Shown here piece by piece: positions 11,754-21,774 of a DNA stretch of 64,000 nucleotides. This DNA is from Eremomyces bilateralis CBS 781.70. Its lineage: Eukaryota; Ascomycota; Dothideomycetes; Eremomycetales; Eremomycetaceae. The notes under the pieces were generated by a model. That model was given only the letters and a program-made list of their open reading frames with translations. It made no database searches and was not told the DNA's origin. Position 1 is the first letter of the stretch. The number at the start of each line of letters is the position of its first letter. A program made the translations under genes and the position numbers. The stretch spans positions 535,652-599,651 of the forward strand of contig NW_022985079.1 in NCBI RefSeq assembly GCF_010015585.1. Reading direction: 5' to 3'.

Positions 11754-12958
11754 ATGTCCTCCAAACGTTCCGGTAGCACGGTTGGATCCCGGAACTTTGA
11801 CCCTGACGCGTTTTTCGACAGGTGGACGTCGAGCGCGCTTCCCGTCGGGAACGATCTTCGGTCCGCCATCATCAAAGCGTTCGGGCTTCCTGCGGACGAT
11901 AGCTATGTGTACCACGCGGTCGCGAGCGTCACGCTTGCTCAGGTGCAAAGTGCCATTAATGCGGGGCGTCAGCACGGGTTGCACGCGTGGTATATAGAGA
12001 AATCAGGAGACACCACCGAGGTATGCAGCGTAGCCCGATCGCTCTCGACCACCTCTAATCGCTCCAGGAACAATTCCCCGACCCAAAGGACATCGAGGCC
12101 TACATCGCCATCTTCTCCCCCGTTACTAGCACCACCAAAGCCCTCGCCGCCTTCGCCTCCAACGCCAAAAAAGGCACCCCCCGCGCCCATTCCGCCCCCC
12201 ACCTCCACGCCCACCTCCTCCTCCCACCCGACACCAACCTCCGCCTCCCCGCGAAGGCGAAACCCGCATCCCTCTACAACCCCGAGTACCGCAACCCCTA
12301 CCTCGACCTCTGGTCCTGGTCCGCCCGCACCCTTGACTGGTCCGGCCCCACCCCCGCCACCGCCCACGTGAAACAAAGCCACCACGTTCTCCCCGTCCTC
12401 TACCACCACTTCGGCTGCGTCTGCCCCTCGCACGACGCGCTCAGCCTGATCGCGCAGCTGTGCGGTTCGGCGGCGGGGCAACGGAAGGGGGCGACGCGGC
12501 CCGTGGTGGAGATCGGGTCAGGGAATGGGTATTGGGCGTTCGTGTTGCGGAGAAGGGGGGTGAGGGTGTGGGCGGTGGATAATGCGGTGTCGGCATGGCG
12601 GACGATGTGGATCGGGGATACGATCCGGGCGGATGGGCCAGGGTTCTTGCGGCGGCCGCCGGGGGAGGTTGCAGGTGAGGTGGGGGGTGCCGGGGCGCCC
12701 GGGGCGGTGCTGTTGATGGTGTATCCGCAGGTGTCCGGGGATTTTACGGCGCGGGTGGTCGAGGCGTATACAGGGGATACGATAGTGGTGGCCGGGACGC
12801 AGAATGAGAATAGGTTCACGGGGTTTGCGGGGGAGACGGTGGAGGAGTGGATGGCGAGAGAGAGGAAGAGATTCGAGAAGATCTGTCAGGTTCCGTTGCC
12901 GTCGTTTGCGGGGAAGGATGATGCGTTGTTTATCTTTAAGCGGATTGCGGGGGGATAG
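11754..12958 (+). CDS. SAM-dependent methyltransferase-like protein
   Basis: Two exons, 11754-12020 and 12068-12958, joined by a 47-nt GT-AG intron, give 385 residues. The C-terminal half has a Rossmann methyltransferase motif I (VVEIGSGNGYWAFVLRRRG) followed by the acidic end of strand 2 (VWAVDN), as expected for S-adenosylmethionine binding. The N-terminal half has no domain I recognise; it contains YNPEYRNPYLDLWSWSARTL. No signal peptide or membrane helix is visible. The 3' exon is very GC-rich with C/G-ending codons, and long antisense frames result from that bias. Substrate is unknown. The intron removes a frame break and joins two stretches of coherent sequence, which supports the model. 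Confidence 0.8.
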
Positions 12959-13389
12959 TGTGTACGGGGGAGCGTGCGAGAGCGGAGAGCTTGCATGATT
13001 TCAGTGTAGGTGCAACTCCTTGTCAATTGCGGGAACGTTGCTAGGTACCAGTAGAAACGTATTTTTCTTGTCCTGCTCTAGATTCATGGTCGATCTGTTT
13101 TGTATAGGATGCGTCGCTGTTGATGTGCGTTGAAGAATCACCACAAGGAGCGATTCTCTTCGACTGTTGTACTCATGACCACAGACTCACGAGTAGAAAG
13201 TCTCGATAGGATGTTCGGTCGTGCATTTCTAACCAGATAGAGACGGAGGCCATCCGTCCATGTTCCTCGACACGGTATGTCTATCGGCCATCTCTAAGGA
13301 ATACACGGAAAATATAGTCTCTTGAATTCTGAATGCGGGTGGTACGGAAGAGAGTAGAAACCTCGCCGACCACTTGACCAGTGAGATCG
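12959..13389. other. Convergent intergenic region
   Basis: This holds the 3' flanks of the methyltransferase-like gene and the minus-strand membrane protein gene. No gene or repeat was recognised. Confidence 0.5.
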
Positions 13390-14127
13390 TTAAGCATGCG
13401 CGACATGTCTCACGGTCACCTTGGACCCTCTACCGGAGCTCGCAGACGTGGTGCTGGAACCACTCATGCTCTTTCGGCGACCGTCGTCCTTCCCCTGCGC
13501 CGTCGAATGGACAGCTGCACCCGCCCGCTCATACGGTAGATACCCAAAATACCCCTCCGGCGACGCCGGATCAGTGACGCTCGGTGTCCGCGCCCGACTC
13601 TGCACCGGGCTCATCCTCATCGCTCCCGGGCTCCACGATAACCGCTGGCTCCCAGTCGTCAACGACCGCTGATGCCGCCGCGGCCGGTCGCCCGCGCTCG
13701 CGGGCAGCTCGAGCCGCGCGTTCATCCCCACCCACAGCGCCTCGTCCTCCCCGTCGCCGGACACCCGCCAGCCGCCCACGCCTTCGAAATCGCGGTTCGG
13801 GGCGCCGGCGAGGAGGGAGGCGGCGCTGTCGCTTTTACGAGGGGGGTGGCGGGGCGGGGGCAGGTCGTGGGGGGGTGCAGTGGTGGTGACGCTGGTGCGG
13901 CGGGGTTTACGGGGGGTTCGTTGACCAGGGAAGGGGACGGGATTCGTCGAGCGGTTAGCGAAGAGCCAGGAATGGGCGAGGGCGAGGGCGAGCTCGAGAT
14001 ATATGAAGGACACGCGGATGAACAGCAGCGAGAACGCGAGGGCGGTCGTCAGTAGGGCGAACACCGCGAGAGGGATCGAGATGAGGAGAAGGATCGGCGG
14101 ACCGAGGAGCTGCGTAATGCCCGTCAT
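13390..14127 (-). CDS. Unknown membrane protein with N-terminal hydrophobic segments
   Basis: A single exon of 245 residues. Residues 1 to about 55 are strongly hydrophobic (LLGPPILLLISIPLAVFALL and then FSLLFIRVSFIYLELALAL), consistent with one hairpin or two membrane helices. The rest is basic, serine- and proline-rich and probably disordered, with a short ordered-looking block near RRHQRSLTTGSQRLSWSPGA. I do not recognise a named family. The hydrophobic-head/disordered-tail design suggests an ER or plasma-membrane protein with a cytosolic tail. The coding strand is chosen because this frame has the membrane segments and an ATG; the opposite strand is open only through GC bias. Confidence 0.65.
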   Translation of the reverse strand: MTGITQLLGPPILLLISIPLAVFALLTTALAFSLLFIRVSFIYLELALALAHSWLFANRSTNPVPFPGQRTPRKPRRTSVTTTAPPHDLPPPRHPPRKSDSAASLLAGAPNRDFEGVGGWRVSGDGEDEALWVGMNARLELPASAGDRPRRHQRSLTTGSQRLSWSPGAMRMSPVQSRARTPSVTDPASPEGYFGYLPYERAGAAVHSTAQGKDDGRRKSMSGSSTTSASSGRGSKVTVRHVAHA

Positions 14128-14984
14128 GGTGGATGTGAGAATCCCGGGATGGTTTCATTCATTCTAGCGAGGAAGGTTCATGAAGAGAAACGCTGCAATG
14201 CGTTGTTCATCAGCTGTGGACATCTCACTGCGAGGGGAGTACAAGGTGCAGTCACCGAGAGTGGAGGGACGCTGGGTGTGTTGCTCAGCGAGAAAGTTTG
14301 TTGAGCTTCTTTGTATACGGCAGCTGCTTTGTGTGGCAAATACTTAAGTTAGTCCGTGAAGTACCTCAATACTAGAAACGCCTCATGGGTCTGCTGATCG
14401 CCGATGGCCATGGTTCCTCGGTCGGCAGGCGAACTGCTGGTCATTTCGCAGTCCGTCCTGTCGGAGTTCTTCCACTTGCGCCTGGTGGTAGGCGTTGTGA
14501 TCCCTATCCATTTGGGTACAGCACTTTGCATTCTCATGTCTTTGTACCAATCCGACGTCAGTACCTCTGCCATGACAATCACATGGAAAACCACTAGGAA
14601 ACACAGAAGCGCTAGGCATCGGTGATCGGAATGATTGGAACTCGCATAGTGGAGTCTTAGAATTCGGTGCTAACTGCTCTCAGCTCTGGTACAAGCAGCA
14701 CCCGCTGGCTGGGAGAGACGTGGCTGGTGGGACCGATGGTGGGCGCCAAAACGGGGATCAGCAACTGTGGCTTGAACGTAGGTGTTCGCAATTTGGTCCG
14801 GCGGTTACTCTAATATGACCTCAGCTCAGTCGTAGAAGTGATCAAGTAGTGTAGAAATCATTTCCCCAGTCGTAACTATGCATCTCAGTAGTTCTTCAAT
14901 GTACTTCGCATCCGTGCCATCGCATTTGACTGGTTCTTGAGCGCCTCTTCTGCAATCCTTTCCGTCAACGCATCATAGCGCATC
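14128..14984. other. Divergent promoter region, no supported gene
   Basis: This lies between the membrane protein gene (minus) and the TatD-family gene (plus). Overlapping 60-80 codon frames around 14349-14625 have no recognisable domain on either strand. No clear TATA box was seen. Confidence 0.45.
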
Positions 14985-16172
14985 ATGTCTGAATTCCCGT
15001 GGCATCTCGGGGTGTATGACGCCCATTGTCATCCAACCGACACCATGTCTTCCATCCCCGACATTCCCAATATGAAGGCGAAGGCGTTGACCATCATGGC
15101 AACGCGCGGGGACGATCAGCGCCTTGTGTCCGAGGTGACCGAGAAGTTTGGGGGAGAAGGACGCGTCGACGATGGTAATTTGCGCTCGAATTGTCGCGTC
15201 GTGCCTTCGTACGGCTGGCATCCATGGTTCTCCCATCAGATATATGATGACGCGGAATATGAAGGCTCCACGTGTTTGAACACCCAGCAAAAGGTCCAAC
15301 ACTATCAATCGGTGCTGAATCCCAAGCCGGAAGATGAGGCGTTCGTTACCGCGCTGCCAGATCCGGAGCCCCTGTCGCAATTGCTTGATAGGACTCGGGC
15401 ATATCTGGAGAGGGATCCTTCCGCTCTGCTCGGAGAAGTTGGGCTCGACAAATCATTCCGTCTGCCTGAAGCATGGTTCCCGGATGATCACCAACGGGAT
15501 GGATCGTTGACACCTGGAGGCAGGGAAGGGAGGAAATTGTCTCTTTACCGAGTAAGCATGGAGCACCAGCGTAGACTCCTGAAAGCGCAACTTGGACTTG
15601 CCGGTAGACTTGGTCGGGCGGCCTCAGTGCATGGGGTTCAAGCGCATGGTGTTTTGTATGAAACGTTCAAAGAGACATGGAAAGGTCACGAACGGAAGCA
15701 CATCAGCAAGCGGGAAAAGAAGAGGCAAACACGAGATCAAATCGTCCTTGATACTGTTGGCGACGATGACAGGAATCTATCTGAAGATGCGCGCGGAAGT
15801 CCCTCAGATGTTCCAGCTGGGAAGCCGTTTCCTCCTCGCGTCTGTCTGCATTCCTATTCCGGCAATCCACAGTCCATTTCTCCCTATCTCCATCCGTCCG
15901 TTCCCATTGATTTCTTCTTCTCTTTCTCTGCCGCCATCAACTTTTCTATGCGCGAGTCAAGCAAAACGGAAGACGCCATCCGCGCGGTGCCAGACGGCAG
16001 ACTCCTCGTGGAGAGCGACCTCCACACCGCCGGCAACCGCATGGACGATCACCTCGAGCAGATCGTGAGGATCGTGTGCAAGTGCAAGGGCTGGGAGCTG
16101 GAGCAAGGGATCGAACGGCTTGGGCGAAACTGGCAGCAATTCGTGTTTGGCTCGGATGAGAGCGAACCATGA
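14985..16172 (+). CDS. scn1: TatD-family metal-dependent hydrolase, Scn1 (Cut9-interacting) type
   Basis: A single exon of 395 residues. The metal-binding signature of TatD hydrolases is complete: DAHCHPTD near the N-terminus (HxH), GEVGLDKS (Glu), a His in VHGVQAHG, LHSYSG and VESDLHT (His/Asp) near the C-terminus. The fungal Scn1 branch has this architecture, with a basic insertion here at about residues 232-250 (HERKHISKREKKRQ). TatD enzymes are 3'-5' exonucleases/DNases in bacteria and yeast; fission yeast Scn1 was found as a partner of the APC/C subunit Cut9. Activity here is inferred from conserved ligands. The first ATG lies directly ahead of the conserved block. Confidence 0.88.
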   Translation: MSEFPWHLGVYDAHCHPTDTMSSIPDIPNMKAKALTIMATRGDDQRLVSEVTEKFGGEGRVDDGNLRSNCRVVPSYGWHPWFSHQIYDDAEYEGSTCLNTQQKVQHYQSVLNPKPEDEAFVTALPDPEPLSQLLDRTRAYLERDPSALLGEVGLDKSFRLPEAWFPDDHQRDGSLTPGGREGRKLSLYRVSMEHQRRLLKAQLGLAGRLGRAASVHGVQAHGVLYETFKETWKGHERKHISKREKKRQTRDQIVLDTVGDDDRNLSEDARGSPSDVPAGKPFPPRVCLHSYSGNPQSISPYLHPSVPIDFFFSFSAAINFSMRESSKTEDAIRAVPDGRLLVESDLHTAGNRMDDHLEQIVRIVCKCKGWELEQGIERLGRNWQQFVFGSDESEP

Positions 16173-16391
16173 TAGGCTGCTCTCTACCACGAATGCATTT
16201 GAAAACACCATCTCGTCCTTGGTATCTTCCTGTCGTGTGATTCATTCGAACCAGGACAACCATTGTTTATCCTTCGAGCTCTACCGATCTATGTCTCGTC
16301 AGGTCTTTGGTGTGGTTGAGTTATGGTTTGTTGTGGTTCAATCGTGGTCAGTTGCGGTATGGTGTGGTCTGGGTGGTTCGTTGCTATGCGT

Positions 16392-16520
16392 ACCATCGGT
16401 ACTGCTCGCTGCTAAGCGTGATATGATATACCAACTCCTGCTACTACCGGTACTGCTCTACTGCTAAGCCTGATACAATATATCAACTACTACTACCATT
16501 GGTACTGATCGCTACTAAGC
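16392..16520. repeat. Diverged tandem repeat, about 50-bp unit, 2.5 copies
   Basis: Units begin near 16392, 16446 and 16495. Each carries a GGTACTG-CT--CTGCTAAGC-like core followed by a GATAYRATATAYCAACT-like AT-rich half; the last unit is truncated. It lies upstream of the gene at 16986 and has no coding potential. Function is unknown. Confidence 0.6.
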
Positions 16521-16702
16521 CTATTATGAATTCACTCACGTCTCCGACTACTGGTTACTGCTGCACCGCTAACCCACATGTGAATCGACCAGTCTCTTTT
16601 TGTCAGTCGAGTGCCAGACTTTCACTCTCGAGTTGTTGTTGACATGGCGACACTTGTGTTGCGTTTCTGTTTATCCCTCTGGCTCGACCCGAATAATCTG
16701 GC

Positions 16703-16985
16703 CCATAAATACTTCTCTTCTCCTTTTCCTTCTCCCTTTCTCTTTTTCTTTTTCTTCCCTCTCTCAGCTTTTGTTCAGTGACAGTAAGTTTTTCCTTCAT
16801 CCCTTCCTGCCTTGATCTGCCTTGCCTTTGCCCTTCATGTACTGCAGCTAGATGTCCTTCATTTGGACTGTCCATTCCATGCTCACTGTCCTGATTTCGT
16901 TTCGATTTCAGTTGGCGGTTGCTTAGTTTACCATCACATCCACTATTGACATTGCCTCAAACTGACCGTCTCACAGGCTTTCAAC
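16703..16985 (+). promoter_or_regulatory. TATA-like box, CT-rich leader and probable 5'-UTR intron (16784-16976)
   Basis: A CATAAATA element at 16703 is followed by a long C/T tract, the usual core of strongly expressed fungal promoters. A consensus donor GTAAGT at 16784 can pair with CACAG ending at 16976, preceded by an ACTGAC branch-like site and placed nine bases before the ATG at 16986. Earlier acceptors (16847, 16911) are alternatives. Confidence 0.5.
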
Positions 16986-17924
16986 ATGATTGAAAATCTT
17001 TCTCCGGTCTTCAAGACTGCACTTCCCTGCGCCCTGCGCAGCTCGCCTCGGAAGTCCTTGTCACCGCAAGGGGGACGAAATACATTACTTGCGGTCGCCC
17101 TCTCCTCTCCTGCTCGTGTGATGACCGATTACTTCGGCAGATCGATTGCGGACACCGAGTCCCAAGAACGCCGAATCCAGCTCAACGCCTACCTGAAGGA
17201 TCAGCTGTCCCAGCTGAAACGCCCCGATGTTCGAGCGCTGCTCGACTCCCGTCGCGCCGCCGCCCTTCACGGAGCCTCTCCCGTCATCTCCTCCTTCTGC
17301 CATCCGGAACGTCCGCCTGCCAAGGAACTGGTCTCCAATGTCCGGATGTTGATGCCTTCTCCTGGCACCGTCAAGTCGATCTTGAAACCCTCCGGAACGT
17401 TCGCCCGCAAGGCTGCCGCTCGCGTAGCCCGCGTCGCTGACGCTTCCGCCGTGGACGTCATCACCGACATGATGGAGAAGCTCACCATCCAGGACTCCCC
17501 ACTGGTTCCTCGCCGCGCGTCCAGGGTCCGCTGGGCCGACCTGGCCTCCAAGGAGAAAAGGTTAGTTCAACAGCGTTTGATCACTAACTGGCAGACGAAG
17601 GTCGACGTTGTGCCGTGGGAGGTAAGTCAGTTGGGCTTGATTCGGCAGACCAAGATCGAAGAAGAACGGGGAGCTGAAATTGCTGCGGTGAGTTGTGGAT
17701 TTGTCGATGGCAAATGTGTCGCTGGCACTCCGGATGTAGACCTTGTTCGAGAGAACAAGCCTCAGGTCAAGTCTTCCAGGGTTCTGCGTCATGTCTTGCT
17801 CCGGGAAACCTCTGCACGCCGCTGGCATTCTCACCGGCCACCTACCTTCTTCGAGAAGATCCGTCCTTGGTGCATTGGCGCTGCCGCTGTTGTCGCCGTT
17901 GTTTCCGCCTTCACCTTGCTCTAG
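16986..17924 (+). CDS. Unknown protein with C-terminal membrane anchor
   Basis: Modelled as one exon of 312 residues. The N-terminal two thirds are basic and low in hydrophobic core, with short motifs KSILKPSG (about 131-138) and ASRVRWADL; the latter resembles an RVxF-like docking motif, though this is only a pattern. The last 20 residues (WCIGAAAVVAVVSAFTLL) form a single hydrophobic helix right at the C-terminus, as in tail-anchored ER, outer-mitochondrial or nuclear-envelope proteins. Between 17561 and 17766 there are three GT-AG segments of 34, 27 and 78 nt, one with a perfect CTAAC branch; the first two are too short for typical introns and the last is in frame, so the C-terminal third may be spliced differently. 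I recognise no family. Confidence 0.6.
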   Translation: MIENLSPVFKTALPCALRSSPRKSLSPQGGRNTLLAVALSSPARVMTDYFGRSIADTESQERRIQLNAYLKDQLSQLKRPDVRALLDSRRAAALHGASPVISSFCHPERPPAKELVSNVRMLMPSPGTVKSILKPSGTFARKAAARVARVADASAVDVITDMMEKLTIQDSPLVPRRASRVRWADLASKEKRLVQQRLITNWQTKVDVVPWEVSQLGLIRQTKIEEERGAEIAAVSCGFVDGKCVAGTPDVDLVRENKPQVKSSRVLRHVLLRETSARRWHSHRPPTFFEKIRPWCIGAAAVVAVVSAFTLL

Positions 17925-19155
17925 TGACATTTGTTTGTCCTCTTTCCCCTTTTTCTGGATGTGCTACCCATCTCTCACCATTCTCGCCTCGTGTTGGTTC
18001 GTCCCCCCTTCACAATTTTCCCCTTTTTTCTCTGCCCGTTTTCTTTTGTGCGCCATTGATGCGCCTGCCCATGAGCCCACTCCTTTGCACCTACACCGTC
18101 CGTCCCCCACAAAGGATAAAAAAAGGATAAAAAAAATCCCCTTCACTTCGGTCATCCACCGCGAGTGGCCGGTCCACCCGGTCTCGTTGTTTTTGGAGTT
18201 TTGGCTTTTTTGGTGTTGTGACGGCTAGGCTGGTTTTCTTGGTTCGTCACACACGATATGTCCTCCATCCCCCCGATGCCCAAGCCCAATTCACCACTCC
18301 GAGTCAAGCATACCAAAACACCGGCGACGGGCTTACTTCATCAGCAATAGGTTCGACTGGATCCGGGGTTCAACAGCCGATGGAACGTCTGGGGCGGCTG
18401 GTGTCGGGACCGATACCCGGTAAGTTTCTTCCCCTTCTTCTTTCACGCTTTCAGTTGCTAACATCTTGCGCCTTCCGTTCGGTGGGGGCATCTATGGCTT
18501 CTCACTAGGGATGGAAGAGGTGTCATGGTGGATGACAGGTGTCTGGACGGGCTTTGGAGCTGGTCGACAAGTTGGAGGTCTCTTCCCCATCCGCATGATC
18601 ACGTCTCCCCTTCGCCATTCAGAGAGCTTTTAGATAGTCTTCACCTGAACAGGCCTAGTCGTCAGGGCTGTTGGCGGCACTTGGACTTGACCTGTGCCTC
18701 TACGTGGCGTCCAAGACGAGTAGTCCTTGTGACGAAACCAAACAGATCATCATGTACACAGCGTGCTTCACCAATGAATTGGCTGTCTTCAAAATGTGTG
18801 CACTCTCTGTGTGACATCTTGATGTGACGATTTGGTGTTCGTACGCTTGACGTTTCAATTGACCTAGTGAATGGGCCGTTCAGATGCGTTCGACTCAGCA
18901 CTAAACGGCATGCAACAACAACAGGAACACCACCAATATGGGATGAATTGAAAATAAACAAATGTTGCCAACCTTGGCTCACTCAATTACTCCTGTATAG
19001 ATCCATAACCCGATCGAACGCGTGTCCCAAGGCCCCTGAAACCGAAACTCCAAGCTATGCACATCATGAAGGTAATCTGAATGCCCAGAAATTAAAAGAT
19101 ACAGCCCAGATTGTAAGTTGTCCACGACACGCCCGCTAAAACTGCAACGTCGACA
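17925..19155. other. Convergent intergenic region with one weak small-gene candidate
   Basis: It starts with the 3' flank of the tail-anchored protein gene, including A-rich tracts near 18117-18137. A possible two-exon small gene (18380-18419 joined to 18509-18633) is discussed as a finding. The rest shows nothing recognisable. Confidence 0.4.
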
Positions 19156-21364
19156 CTAGGATGTCGCCGGGGGACTCGCCAGCCCCGCCTCATACACGGC
19201 CGCGAAGTCCAACTGCGCCAGCTGGGAGTTGATCTGGTCGATTTCCCGGCTCAGGTCCTCCAAGTTCAGCGCGAGCGAACTCACCTCGTCGAACTTCCGT
19301 CGCCGGTTGGCGTCCGCGACCATCTCGGACACGAAGAACTTCTGCTCCTCGAGCACGATCAGCCGTTCGCGCAGCTCCTTCTCTTCCGCTTCCATCTGGC
19401 TCATCGCCGTGCTGCCGGACATCTGGGAGCTGGTCTCGATGTCATTGAACTTGATGGCCGACAGCGCGGATGGAGGACGGCCGCTGTGGCTAGGTTTTTG
19501 ATGCCCTGCGCCGTGGGGAGAGGCGTGTTTGAGGATTTTGGGGAGGGACTTGAGAGGGAGCATGTGGAGGTGGAGGAAGTTGTACGCCTGCTGGTACACG
19601 GCTTTTTGGAGTCGGAGTTGGCCCGGGGAGGTCGAGGGGAGGTCACGAATGCGGCGGGCCGCGGTGTCGTACTGTGAAAATGCGTCCATTAATCGTTTCC
19701 GCACTTTGGTCGCATCGGAGATATGGTCATGTGAGGGAGGGTTCTCCGCATCCCTTTTGTAGCGTTAGATGGTCGTTTCATCGTAGATATTTCGAGGGAC
19801 GTACTGTAAGGCTACGAGCAACCGCTGGAACTTTGGCAGCAAGAGGCGGATGCCCCTTTGAAATTCGATCAAGTTCTCGTAACTTCTCTGATCGGGCGGT
19901 TTGTGGGCGAGTTCCCGTGCGAAATCGACTCGACTGAACAGTGTGTGGGAACAGTCTTTGCACATTCGAACATCAACACCCACTTTCCCCAGACGTTTCT
20001 CTGAAATGGCGTCAGTGACTAGATTCATTAGTGTCGTAACAGATATGAGATGTCGTGCCACTGAAAAGCTTACCGGTAGCAACGCTCAGCCCAATCTCCT
20101 TCGAGCAGCCCGTCCTCAGATCCCCGCATACGACTCGGCCGCAAAGCCGACAGTGGTGGCGTCGAAATGAGTACGTCGAGAAGTCTTGCTGACAAAAGGG
20201 GCACTTCATAACTTCGGCATCGTCCTCCCACGCAATCACGGATTGTTCTAGCGCCCTTTGTTGGGTCTTGGCCCCGGACATCGACCACAACCCGGTAGAC
20301 GTATTGGGGCTTTCCATCGGCGGAGGGTTGGCGAGTAGCTGCGTGAGCTTCGTCAACCGTGCCTCCAGCCTACTAACTTCGAGATACGCCTTGTCAACCG
20401 TTTTCCGCCGAAGGGTCATGAACTCTGAGGTATGGTCTCTTGCGAACCCTTCCCGAATGTCAGAGGATCACCCAGTCTCCATGTGGTATGAACTCACCTG
20501 TGTAGTCATTATAGCCTTCTCTTGACTTATAACACGTTTCACAAACGCGGCACCAGATGCCTCGTACTGGCTCGTGGGTGGCGGATCGCGATAGTTTCAT
20601 CTGATACATAGTATATTCCTCGCAGAACAGCTTGCCGCACTTGCGACAGTTGACACTGCCGTTCACACCCCCGAGGCGCTTATTGCACATCGGATCGGAG
20701 CATGAATCGTAGGACGTTGGTTTTTGCCAATGCGACCGTGTCACAAGTTCGTCGGGGTCAATAGGGTCTGGTTGAGGGGAAGTATGGCCTGAGGTGGGAG
20801 GAAGAGGTTGGGTGAGAGGAGGGGGCGTATTGTTCGACTCGAAGACATCCAGGCCCTTAAGCTTTTGATTGAGAGCGACAAGCGGTTGGAACTTCTTCGC
20901 TTTAACCATCTGTGTCCGGAACCATGTCTTCACCTCATCCGACTCCATCACCTCAAGGTTCGCATGGTTATCATCGAGGTGTCTGTATCCGTTAGGCTGC
21001 CGTCTGGTTGGATTGCGTGGTTAAACCATACCTATTAAGCTGGAGCAGAGTGACCTTTGGATATATCAGTATCAAACATATCCAACCAAGAGGGTGGGAA
21101 TCGTACCATTTCATCGTTACATATCGGACATACCATCCGCGAGCTCGCGGTTGCGGCGGCCGCATTGCTCAACGACACTTTCGAGGAGATATCCTGGGTT
21201 TCTGCGCTCGAGGCCGGGGACTCGGAGGCCTTCGAGATTACGGAGAGAGAGCTGCCGGACGGACTGATATTCCGTTTGATATGTTCGGCGGCAGCGCTGG
21301 CCGGAGTGAGGTTCCTCCCGCTCCCTAGGACTCTGCCTCCGCCTAGGGACCTTCGGGAGGCCAT
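19156..21364 (-). CDS. pep7: Pep7/Vac1-type FYVE-domain vacuolar sorting protein
   Basis: Six exons on the minus strand: 21107-21364, 21032-21054 (23-nt microexon), 20498-20982, 20074-20424, 19805-20000 and 19156-19753, giving 636 residues. Order of domains: C2H2 finger completed by the microexon (CPICNDEM-VTLLQLN-RHLDDNH, spacing Cx2Cx12Hx4H), a first FYVE-like zinc domain (NCRKCGKLFCEEYT), a second FYVE domain with the phosphoinositide motif RRHHCRLCGRVVC, and a C-terminal helical region that in homologues binds Rab5-type GTPase. Pep7/Vac1 works with Vps45, Vps21 and Pep12 in Golgi/endosome fusion on PI3P membranes. All junctions keep frame. The divergent neighbour is the METTL16-like gene, about 410 bp away. 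Confidence 0.92.
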
Positions 21365-21774
21365 GGCGGTTTATTGGTGGTAATGAGCTCGTTCGAAGGG
21401 GAGACCGTTCAGCCGGAGCATGGAAGGTATGGACATGGTGGCTCTGACCTTGGAAATCTGGTTTACGGTGGGTTGGAGTGAAATTCGTAGTATGTGCAAG
21501 TATGAAGACTGCCTGACTTCCACCCAGTCGGTTCGTTCAATTCGAGATGTGGGGTGAGTGCCTGAGGCATTATTAAGGATACTCTAGTGATAGAACTCGG
21601 TGAACGACAAGAACCACAAGTGCATTTCGTTGGTGTTGCTGCTCGGACTTGGACTGATCAACTTGGGACATATAGAGTAATAATTGATACTGAACAGTGA
21701 CATCTCATTCGCGGCCTATGAGTAACACCAGCTACTCACATAGCTCTCAGCCCCACTAGCTAATTGTAAGGAGA
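21365..21774. promoter_or_regulatory. Shared divergent promoter region (Pep7 / METTL16-like)
   Basis: These 410 bases separate two divergent start codons. No clear TATA box or repeated site was seen; it should hold both promoters. Confidence 0.4.

Larger units (their letters stand above)
16173..16985. other. Intergenic region with tandem repeat and promoter of the next gene
   Basis: It contains a GT-rich stretch (about 16310-16380), a short tandem repeat and a pyrimidine-rich promoter/leader, listed separately. No open frame is convincing. Confidence 0.5.
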
